From the NCBI GenBank assembly GCA_024645065.1, contig JAHEGP010000226.1, positions 1-5,058 on the forward strand: a stretch of 5,058 nt of DNA, given 5' to 3'. The position numbers and the translations under genes were made by a program. Position 1 is the first letter of the stretch; each line of letters starts with the position of its first letter. The stretch is from Cellvibrionales bacterium (GTDB lineage: Bacteria; Pseudomonadota; Gammaproteobacteria; Pseudomonadales; JAHEGP01). The notes beneath the pieces are model-generated. The model ran no database searches. It saw nothing but the letters and a program-made list of their open reading frames with translations, and was not told the DNA's origin. Positions 1-5,058 of this stretch are shown in pieces.

Positions 1-270
1 GACAAAGCCGTCTCACTGCAGCAGCGTCACTTGCCGCGACTGAACTTCGAGCAGCCCATGCCGCAAATGGCGCCGCTCAAGACTCGCCGCAAGCGAGCTC
101 ACCCCCGACCCGCCGCCAAAGCCGATTCCCGCAAGGACTGTGATCGCTACCGCAGCGCCATCAGCAAGCTTGAATATTCCCTGCGCCAGGGTTATGTCGA
201 GCCCGCCGGCACCCGGATGCGCGAGCGCAAGCGTCACTGGAGTACTTTGCTTTACCGCCACTGCTATTAG
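1..270 (+). CDS. 3' end of a hypothetical protein with a basic, Cys-ended tail (partial)
   Basis: Frame 1 is open from the left edge to a TAG at 268-270, giving about 89 residues with no start needed inside the window. An in-frame TTG at 31 and ATGs at 58 and 67 exist but none has a convincing ribosome binding site, so the gene probably starts upstream. The first half is rich in Pro, Arg and Lys and looks disordered. The end is a likely charged helix pair beginning CDRYRSAISKLEYSLRQGY and closing with an Arg-rich stretch and a final HCY. This C..(helix)..GY..(basic)..C layout resembles C-terminal tails of small uncharacterised gammaproteobacterial proteins, some of which carry an N-terminal DUF4124 domain; that is recollection, and the domain itself would lie outside the window. 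Function unknown. The opposite strand also has an open frame here (13-318), so the coding strand is likely but not certain. Confidence 0.55.
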   Translation, partial: DKAVSLQQRHLPRLNFEQPMPQMAPLKTRRKRAHPRPAAKADSRKDCDRYRSAISKLEYSLRQGYVEPAGTRMRERKRHWSTLLYRHCY

Positions 271-362
271 GGTAAAGGCGACAATTTGTGTCTTATGTCC
301 TGTGAATAGTCTTGGCATCAGCGCCTGCCAGGCCGTTACTCTATGGCCTCGTCAGCGAATTA

Positions 363-368
363 GAGGAA
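363..368 (+). promoter_or_regulatory. Shine-Dalgarno site for the SGNH-like lipoprotein gene
   Basis: GAGGAA lies 6 bases before the ATG at 375. It decides the start of the lipoprotein gene: this ATG opens a signal peptide and lipobox, whereas the longer open frame that begins at TTG 500 has neither a ribosome binding site nor a signal peptide. Confidence 0.7.
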
Positions 369-374
369 GCGTCC

Positions 375-1486
375 ATGAACGCTGGGTGTTGCAAAACAGT
401 CCCGGTGCTGCTTGCCACTCTTGTGCTGGTCGGTGCCTGTAGTCATCCCATCGAAATTATCGGCGACGGTGATGTACTTTCCGCCAGTGGCAACAGGCAT
501 TGCCTGCTGGAGGACCACCAATCAGGCCAGGCAAACTGTACCAAAAAATGGTGACCGGTAACTATGATGAAACCTATTACGGGGTGCCCCGAAATGGCTG
601 GTACTTCCACCGCTGGGCCAATTGCTGCATTGATGTGCCAGGTAATGAATGCAATTTTCTGGTGCCCGCTGAAGCCGTGGAGGGCGCCTATGGCTTGACC
701 GTCGATCCGCTTGTCGCCATCTTCCGCAAGCGGGTCAACTCCGGATTCAACGCCCTGTTTATCGGCCATAGCTTTTTTAGCCCCTTCGCCAGCCGTATGC
801 CATTCCATGCTGAAAAAACCGGCTTTGCCGATCACCGGCAAAGTATCGTATTTTCCGGCGGCGCAAGCGGCTCGCCCGAGGCACTCTGGCGCAACGATAG
901 CAAGCGCACAGCAATTCAGGAAATTCTCGATACCGGCGAGGTTGCGCTGTTTGGCATGACCTATCACCCCCAGTACCCGGGTATGGATGGCTATCGCAAC
1001 TGGGTGGACTATGCCCTGCAAAACAACGCTGATACCCGGTTTTTCATCGCACTGCCGTGGGCGCCCCTTCCGCAGAGCTCTGATGCCGCCACTTACCAGG
1101 CTAACTGGCTCGCCCTGCATGCATCGATCTCCCACTCGATTGTCGATAATTTGCGGGCGGAGTACCCCGCCGTCGATTTCTATTGCATTCCCTATGGCCA
1201 GAGTGCCGTAGAGCTGAGATCGCTTTTTGCCGAGGGCAAGTTGCCCGATGTCAAGGCACTGACCGGCGATGCCAGGGAAGCTATCTTCACGGATGAGCTG
1301 GGCCACGCCGGCAACATACTGGTCGCCCTGGGAGAGTTGGTCTGGCTGCGCGCGATCTACGGGGTTTCCCTGGAGGCCTATTCCTATGATGCCGGATATA
1401 GCGTGGACCTCGGGAAAATTGCGGATACCATCATGGGAGCTCACGACCCGGCCTATGACGCACCCGATCCAGGCACATCGCCGTAG
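375..1486 (+). pseudogene. SGNH/GDSL-hydrolase-like lipoprotein, interrupted by a single-base frameshift
   Basis: Two overlapping frames make one gene. From ATG 375 the first frame encodes MNAGCCKTVPVLLATLVLVG then AC: a short signal peptide with lipobox V-G-A-C and lipid-anchored Cys22. It continues into a Cys-containing region and stops at TGA 552-554. The second frame carries on from about 548 to TAG 1486. Adding one A to the six-A run at 543-548 joins them into a 370-residue protein. Residues of about 30-100 then form one InlB-like bacterial repeat (paired Cys, ETYYGVP, GWYFHRW). The hydrolase part follows, with the nucleophile motif GHSFF (Ser about 133), a GGASG turn (about 162-166) and DELGH (Asp about 307, His about 311) as a likely catalytic Asp-His pair. 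Together these fit the SGNH fold, probably acting on an ester or acyl group in the periplasm or at the outer membrane; the substrate is unknown. The hydrolase frame is otherwise intact, so the shift is recent, a sequencing error, or bridged by slippage. Confidence 0.75.
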
Positions 1487-1613
1487 CGGCGAGTCGATAG
1501 GTGTCGACTTCAATGACAAGGCGCCTTATCCTGCCGAAGAGCTAACGATACACATACGCAGGTTACGATTGCTGCCGATGGGCCCTGATACTACAGCAAA
1601 GGTTATCCAAGTC

Positions 1614-4082
1614 ATGCTCCGCTCGATCTCGCTTCGATTCTTCCTGGCCTTCCTCCTGGTCGGCATGATTGCCTGTTCGGATTCCGACGATCACCTGGAT
1701 TCAACACCGCAAGCGCCTGCCCTGAGCGCCGAGGTTCGGCGCACCGAGTACGGTATCCCCCACATCACCGCCAGGGACTGGGCCAGCCTCGGCTACGGCT
1801 ATGGCTACGCCTATGCCCAGGACAACTTCTGTATCGCCATGCGCGAGATCGTGTCTGCCACCAGTCGCTCCGCGGAATTGCTGGGCGAGGAGCAGGGCGA
1901 TGTGGTTTCGGACTTCGTGTTGCGCGCCGTGCTGGGCACCAGGGAGGAGTTTCGCGAGCGCCTGCTGGGCGACACCGAGAGCGAGGCCTACCAACTGGGC
2001 AGGGGCTTTGCCGCAGGCATGAATCGCTTTCTGGCCGAGACCGGGGTCGAAAACCTGCCAGGGGGTAGCGCAGGCTGTCGCAACGCCCCCTGGGTATTCG
2101 CCATTGATGAGACCGACCTGTGGATGATGATAGCCCGCATTGGCCTGGGGGGCAGTTCTGATCAGGGCGCGATTCGCCAGGGCATTTACGATGCATCCGG
2201 GGACGGTGGCATCCAGGCGACGGGCGCTGCCCCTTCCATGCAACAGCTCAAGCAAAGCATGCGCCGCCTGGTGCCCGAGATGACAGACAACCGTGGTGGC
2301 AGCAACGCGCTCGCCGTGGGCGCTGACCTGAGCCAGACCGGCAAGGGCATCCTCCTCGGCAACCCCCACCAGCCCTGGAATGGCGCTGGCCGCTGGTACG
2401 AGGTGCACCTGACCATTCCCGGCGAGTACGACGCGGCGGGTGCCGCCCTGCAGGGGCTACCCTGGGTAGGCATCGGTTTTAACAATGCGGTGGCCTGGAC
2501 CCATACCGTTTCCTTCGCCACCCGCTTCACCCTGTTCGACCTGGAGCTCGACCCCAACGATCGCTTTCGGTATGTCTTCGACGGCGAAGCACGGGAGATA
2601 ACCGGCAAGGAAGTATCCATCCAGGTCAAACGGACGGACGGTGCGCTGGAAACCCGTACCCGCACTTTTTACAGCTCGCACTTTGGCCCCATCGTAAACC
2701 TGAAGGGCGTCGACCCGGCTCTGGATGGCTGGCCCATGTTTACCGGCAACGTACTGTCTCTGCGCGATGCCAACCTGTTGACCGATGTCCGAGCGGTGGA
2801 CCAGTACCTGGCCATGGGCAAAGCACAGTCCATCGGGGAATTTACCGAGGCCCTGAAGTCGATTGCAATACCCGTATTCCATACCGTGGCAGCCGACCGC
2901 TTCGGCGATGCCTTCTACGGCGAAGTGGCGATAATACCCCACGTGACCCAGCAGCAACTGGACAGCTGCAAGCAGGGCATCGTGCCGCAACTGGTGACCG
3001 GCAGTTCCAACAATGCCATCATCGCACTCGACGGCAATCGCTCGGCGTGCAACTGGGGCCAGGACCCGGACACCCCCGCCGGCACCAATATCTACGGCTA
3101 CGATGCGCGCCCCAAAATCCTCACCAGGGACTATGTCGGCAATAGCAATAACAGCTACTGGCTCAGCGATGCCAACAATCCCCTGACCGGCTACCCGGTG
3201 GTATTCGGTTGGCTCGGCCACGAGAACCAGCAACAGTTCCTGCGCACCCGCATAGGGCATTTGATGGTGGAGCAGCGGCGCCAGGCCAGCGACGGCTTCG
3301 ACGCGACCCCCGGCTTTACCCTGGAGTCGGTCAAGCAGTTGATGTTTCGCAACCGGGTGTATGGCGCCGAGATCAATCTGGCCGACGTCCAGGCTATCTG
3401 CGCGGGTGCTGAACCCCCCGGCATCACCAGCGAGCAACTGGAACGCGCCCGAAGTGCTTGCACTGTGCTCGCCAGTTGGGACCAGCAAGTGGATACCGAT
3501 AGCGCCGGCGCCCAGGTATTCACCGAATTCTGGCGCAACATTCGCAGCGAACTCAGCGGTAGTTTTTCCAGCGTAGTCGAAAGCGATGAATTCTGGCTGG
3601 TGGATTTTAATCCCGCTGACCCGCTCAATACGCCCAGCGGCATCGACACCAGCGTGGCAAACAACCAGGCGCTGGTGATTGAGTCTCTCAGTGAAGCCGT
3701 GCTTTCACTGCAGGCCGCGGGGGTGGCTCTGGACGCGCCCTGGTCAGTCACCCAGTACTACCCGCGCAACGCGGTGAATGTGCCGATCCACGGTGGCGAT
3801 CCCAATATGGGCGTCTACGGCGACATTTCAGTCGATCTGGACCCCGGTGGTTACTCCAATATTCGCTCCGGCAACTCATATGTCCAGGCCGTCACCTGGG
3901 ACGACAGCAATTGTCCCGTCGCTGACGCCATCCTGGTGCATTCCCAGTCCAGCGACCCGGACTCGGATTACTACGGTGACCAGACCGCGCTCTATAGCAG
4001 CAAGGGGTGGGTGCGCTACCCCTATTGCGAGGATGCCATCGAGGCCGCCCAAACCGGGGCAACACTCGTACTGGAAGAATGA
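1614..4082 (+). CDS. Penicillin acylase family (Ntn-hydrolase) lipoprotein, PvdQ/AHL-acylase-like
   Basis: The 822-residue precursor matches the usual 750-850 of the family. ATG 1614 is chosen because it opens a signal peptide directly (MLRSISLRFFLAFLLVGMIA, then Cys21 followed by Ser-Asp). An AAAGG lies 11 bases upstream; ATG 1578 is an in-frame alternative with a poorer signal peptide. The alpha-chain region holds the typical EVRRTEYGIPHI strand and the GYAYAQDNF motif. RGGSNALAVG marks autocatalytic cleavage before Ser230, the N-terminal nucleophile of the beta chain. Counting from that Ser, His falls at 23 (GNPHQPW) and Val at 70 (WTHTVS), the same spacing as in PvdQ. Asn512 in NSNNSYW and Arg544 or Arg546 in LRTRIG are the likely remaining active-site residues. 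The C-terminus keeps HGG (about 726) and the HSQSSDP...DQTALYSSKGW block (776 onward). The family hydrolyses amide-linked acyl chains (AHL signals, lipopeptide or beta-lactam side chains); AHL acylase activity is plausible but unproven. Unlike soluble periplasmic PvdQ, this one is predicted lipid-anchored. It follows the SGNH-like gene by 127 bp and may share its transcript. Confidence 0.92.
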   Translation: MLRSISLRFFLAFLLVGMIACSDSDDHLDSTPQAPALSAEVRRTEYGIPHITARDWASLGYGYGYAYAQDNFCIAMREIVSATSRSAELLGEEQGDVVSDFVLRAVLGTREEFRERLLGDTESEAYQLGRGFAAGMNRFLAETGVENLPGGSAGCRNAPWVFAIDETDLWMMIARIGLGGSSDQGAIRQGIYDASGDGGIQATGAAPSMQQLKQSMRRLVPEMTDNRGGSNALAVGADLSQTGKGILLGNPHQPWNGAGRWYEVHLTIPGEYDAAGAALQGLPWVGIGFNNAVAWTHTVSFATRFTLFDLELDPNDRFRYVFDGEAREITGKEVSIQVKRTDGALETRTRTFYSSHFGPIVNLKGVDPALDGWPMFTGNVLSLRDANLLTDVRAVDQYLAMGKAQSIGEFTEALKSIAIPVFHTVAADRFGDAFYGEVAIIPHVTQQQLDSCKQGIVPQLVTGSSNNAIIALDGNRSACNWGQDPDTPAGTNIYGYDARPKILTRDYVGNSNNSYWLSDANNPLTGYPVVFGWLGHENQQQFLRTRIGHLMVEQRRQASDGFDATPGFTLESVKQLMFRNRVYGAEINLADVQAICAGAEPPGITSEQLERARSACTVLASWDQQVDTDSAGAQVFTEFWRNIRSELSGSFSSVVESDEFWLVDFNPADPLNTPSGIDTSVANNQALVIESLSEAVLSLQAAGVALDAPWSVTQYYPRNAVNVPIHGGDPNMGVYGDISVDLDPGGYSNIRSGNSYVQAVTWDDSNCPVADAILVHSQSSDPDSDYYGDQTALYSSKGWVRYPYCEDAIEAAQTGATLVLEE

Positions 4083-4186
4083 GCGACCGGTGGTGGTCGC
4101 CTTGCAGGTAGCCCCGCCATAAGCGAGCCTTGAAAACCCGCTAGCAAACCCCCATAAATTGAGTAGGTCGGAAGGGCTGAGTGAGT

Positions 4187-4192
4187 TATAAT
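4187..4192 (+). promoter_or_regulatory. -10 box of the ssrA promoter
   Basis: A perfect TATAAT lies 27 bases before the mature tmRNA 5' end. Transcription from about 4199 would give a short leader of roughly 20 nt, to be removed by RNase P. The -35 is weak: at 17-bp spacing the hexamer is TAGGTC (4164-4169), and the better TTGAGT (4159-4164) lies 22 bp away. This is the only clear promoter in the 137-bp gap after the acylase gene. Confidence 0.65.
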
Positions 4193-4314
4193 GGTCTTTC
4201 CGGAAACACAACCGATCAAGGGGGCGATCTGGATTCGACGACGGTTACGAAACTCTTGTGTGCATGTCGTGATGGTAGCGAATCACGTTAATCCAAAGCT
4301 GCAAACTATTAGTT

Positions 4315-4347
4315 GCCAACGACGACAACTACGCTCTAGCGGCCTAA
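4315..4347 (+). other. tmRNA proteolysis-tag reading frame (ANDDNYALAA)
   Basis: GCC at 4315 is the resume codon, preceded by TAGTT where E. coli has TAGTC. Ten codons encode ANDDNYALAA and end at TAA 4345-4347. With the Ala carried by the tmRNA itself the added tag is AANDDNYALAA, the gammaproteobacterial form that differs from that of E. coli by D for E at the fifth residue. The C-terminal LAA is the known signal for ClpXP and ClpAP, with the upstream part bound by SspB. Confidence 0.95.
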
Positions 4348-4549
4348 ACCCCTGCTAGCAGTCACTAACGGATGCTTGTAAACGGAACGTGACTGTCATA
4401 CAGAACAAGCTAGCGATGAAGCTCGCCTGAGGCCGATTCGCGAAACCCTAATCAGGATCGCCAATGACGTCCTGCCCGTCGGGCTGTCTGCGGCTAAATC
4501 AATTGACGGATTCTAAACATGTAGAGCGCAGAGCAGAGGACTGACGGAC

Positions 4550-4577
4550 GCGGGTTCAATTCCCGCCGCCTCCACCA
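4550..4577 (+). other. Candidate integration (att) site at the tmRNA 3' end
   Basis: The T arm, acceptor strand and CCA of ssrA form the target used by many tyrosine integrases of phages and genomic islands, which rebuild the 3' end on insertion. I see only this one copy. The adjacent downstream DNA is non-coding, followed by a defence-type gene, which would fit an island edge. No integrase gene and no second copy of the repeat lie in the window, so use of the site here is an inference. Confidence 0.35.
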
Positions 4578-4585
4578 ATATTGAA

Positions 4586-4617
4586 GCCCCAACTGTTATC
4601 GCTTGGGGCCTTTTCTT
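4586..4617 (+). terminator. Intrinsic terminator of ssrA
   Basis: GCCCCAA (4586-4592) pairs perfectly with TTGGGGC (4603-4609) around a 10-base loop and is followed by CTTTTCTT. It starts 9 bases after the CCA end, as expected for the end of the ssrA transcript. Its closeness to the tmRNA suggests that if an island did insert, it preserved or brought this terminator. Confidence 0.85.
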
Positions 4618-4879
4618 GCCTGATCGCGCCGGTTCCTGTGTGTTCCTGCGGAAGCCTGCGGACTTCGCCGGTCAGCCTCTCGACCCGGTTCTGGGTACAT
4701 ACCACTCTCTCCTGGCCATTCCTCGCTCCGACCTCGCTCCCCGTAACTGGTCCGAAGTCCGCAAAGGCCGCAAGTCTGCCCTATACAGATCAATGAGTTA
4801 CCCGTGGACTAATCAAACAGTTGGATTGCAGCATTGGCTGCCGGAGGGGACACACGCTCACCCCAGCGAGCTATCGCAC
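4618..4879 (+). other. Non-coding stretch after ssrA with short repeats
   Basis: No convincing gene lies here. The open frames present (for example + 4616-5008 and - 4596-4793) lack recognisable protein features, and the first overlaps the better-supported gene that follows. The stretch contains a 10-bp-period degenerate tandem repeat (4632-4671), a 9-bp direct repeat CCTCGCTCC (4721-4729 and 4732-4740) and a long-range inverted repeat (4654-4667 with 4753-4768). It could be decayed mobile DNA, a structured RNA or an island edge; nothing in it is diagnostic. Confidence 0.45.
4654..4768 (+). repeat. Imperfect 14-bp inverted repeat around an 85-base centre
   Basis: GCGGACTTCG (4658-4667) is the exact reverse complement of CGAAGTCCGC (4753-4762). 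The pairing continues outward, GCCT (4654-4657) with AGGC (4765-4768), past a two-base AA bulge at 4763-4764. This could be the closing stem of a structured RNA, or a pair of end repeats of a small decayed element. I see no flanking target duplication. Confidence 0.5.
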
Positions 4880-4921
4880 TTGCAGTTTGTCAGAAACTCG
4901 CATATATGTTTCGTACATAAA
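4880..4921 (+). promoter_or_regulatory. Putative promoter/operator of the AbiEi-like gene
   Basis: TTGCAG (4880-4885) and TATATG (4903-4908) are spaced by 17 bp as a plausible -35/-10 pair, predicting transcription from about 4915, only a few bases before the coding region. Two overlapping inverted repeats cover the -10: GAAAC (4893-4897) with GTTTC (4908-4912), and TATGT (4905-4909) with ACATA (4915-4919). AbiEi-type antitoxins have a DNA-binding winged helix and are known to bind inverted repeats in their own promoter, so autorepression here is a reasonable inference. Confidence 0.4.
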
Positions 4922-4922
4922 C

Positions 4923-5058
4923 ACGACGACCAAGACCGCCGAGCTGATTCGCCAGCGCATCCAGGCGATGCCGATTGGAGAGCCTTTCACCCCGACGGCA
5001 TTCCTTGAGTGCGGCACGCGTGCGTCCGTCGATCAGACCCTGTCGCGCCTCGTCAAGG
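4923..5058 (+). CDS. DUF6088 / AbiEi-like antitoxin, N-terminal part, runs off the window
   Basis: The frame from 4923 reads TTKTAELIRQRIQAMPIGEP, then FTPTAFLECGTRASVDQTLS and RLVK at the window end. It closely resembles the N-terminal winged helix of DUF6088/AbiEi-type proteins: helix 1 with IRxRI, a GEPF(T)P turn, then G(S/T)RASVDQxLSRLV as the recognition helix. AbiEi is the antitoxin and transcriptional repressor of the AbiE type IV toxin-antitoxin phage-abortion system; the nucleotidyltransferase toxin AbiEii would lie downstream, outside the window. Many DUF6088 genes are solitary, so a toxin need not be present. The start is odd: at the place where relatives usually begin (M-T-T-K-like) the codon is ACG, not ATG. 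The in-frame alternatives are TTG 4887, which would lie inside the promoter, and ATG 4968, which would remove helix 1. No Shine-Dalgarno is visible, so translation may be leaderless or the gene may be silenced. Confidence 0.72.

Larger units (their letters stand above)
4220..4577 (+). ncRNA. ssrA: tmRNA (transfer-messenger RNA, 10Sa RNA)
   Basis: This 358-nt, one-piece tmRNA rescues ribosomes stalled on broken mRNAs by acting first as an alanyl-tRNA and then as a short mRNA that adds a degradation tag. The 5' end GGGGGCG (4220-4226) pairs with CGCCTCC (4567-4573) as a 7-bp acceptor stem with G3-U at the third pair, the alanyl-tRNA synthetase identity element. It is followed by the conserved CTGGATTCGACG. 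The T arm is GCGGG-TTCAATT-CCCGC (4550-4566), and A4574 plus an encoded CCA end the molecule. The tag frame sits at 4315-4347. The segment 4348-4520 should hold pseudoknots PK2-PK4, although I did not fold it base by base. The size is close to the 363 nt of E. coli. smpB, the partner protein gene often found near ssrA, is not in the window. The acceptor and T-arm end is a common phage and island integration site. Confidence 0.98.

Noticed and set aside
13..318. Open frame on the minus strand (101 codons) with hydrophobic, Gly/Ala-rich translation
   Set aside because: It has no recognisable domain or ribosome binding site, and it lies opposite a plus-strand frame with a coherent charged C-terminal pattern. 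Treated as a shadow, though the plus-strand call is itself only moderate.
1491..1510. Hairpin AGTCGA/TCGACT after the SGNH-like gene stop
   Set aside because: The 6-bp stem has no following T-run, so it is not a convincing intrinsic terminator. The same applies to the hairpin at 4083-4100 (GCGACC/GGTCGC) after the acylase and the AGGCC/GGCCT hairpin at 330-349.
443..1519. Long minus-strand open frame (358 codons) opposite the SGNH-like gene
   Set aside because: The plus strand carries recognisable motifs (GHSFF, DELGH, InlB-like repeat). The minus translation has none and is a mirror effect of GC-biased codons.
1563..1592. Possible promoter TTACGA-18 bp-GATACT before the acylase gene
   Set aside because: Only 3 of 6 and 4 of 6 bases match the consensus; this is expected by chance in a 127-bp gap.
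1269..1613. 5' extension of the acylase frame back to 1269
   Set aside because: It overlaps the end of the upstream gene and would bury the signal peptide more than 100 residues inside the protein. ATG 1614 gives a normal lipoprotein start.
2457..3488. Long minus-strand open frame (343 codons) inside the acylase gene
   Set aside because: It is fully contained within the well-supported acylase and has low-complexity Ala/Gly/Val composition without motifs. The minus frames at 1701-2408 and 3191-3751 are rejected for the same reason.
4654..4768. Integron attC site in the inverted-repeat block
   Set aside because: The arms lack the conserved RYYYAAC and GTTRRRY core sites, and no cassette-like gene or integron integrase is present.
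4616..5008. 130-codon plus-strand frame after ssrA
   Set aside because: It begins inside the ssrA terminator tail, has no family resemblance, and its second half overlaps the AbiEi-like frame in another phase.

Overview
The window looks like chromosomal DNA from a marine-type gammaproteobacterium. The best evidence is a complete one-piece tmRNA gene whose tag reads ANDDNYALAA, typical of gammaproteobacteria, together with two lipoprotein genes of types I associate from memory with oligotrophic marine gammaproteobacteria (Halieaceae/Cellvibrionales-like). The lineage call is an inference and is not proven by the sequence.

Layout from left to right, all on the + strand: (1) bases 1-270, the 3' end of an unrecognised Arg/Cys-containing protein. 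(2) 375-1486, an SGNH-hydrolase-like lipoprotein gene with a signal peptide, lipobox and InlB-type repeat region. It is broken by a one-base frameshift in a run of six A at 543-548. (3) 1614-4082, an intact penicillin acylase-family (Ntn-hydrolase) lipoprotein with PvdQ-like spacing of the catalytic Ser, His and Val, so a plausible acyl-homoserine-lactone or other amide acylase anchored in the cell envelope. (4) 4220-4577, ssrA (tmRNA), with its own -10 box upstream and an intrinsic terminator downstream. (5) 4618 to about 4880, non-coding DNA with short repeats and a 14-bp imperfect inverted repeat. (6) From about 4923 to the window end, the N-terminus of a DUF6088/AbiEi-like winged-helix antitoxin-type protein, with ACG where an ATG would be expected and an operator-like palindrome just upstream.

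Genes 2 and 3 are co-directional, 127 bp apart, and both predicted lipid-anchored hydrolases of the envelope, so they may act together, but no shared substrate can be read from the sequence. The 3' end of ssrA is a classic integration site for genomic islands. An AbiEi-type gene shortly after it suggests that accessory DNA begins at the right side of the window, although no integrase or second att copy is visible. I did not find a clearly new multi-gene system here. The points most worth checking are the frameshifted lipoprotein, the start-less antitoxin gene with its operator-like promoter, and the island boundary at ssrA.
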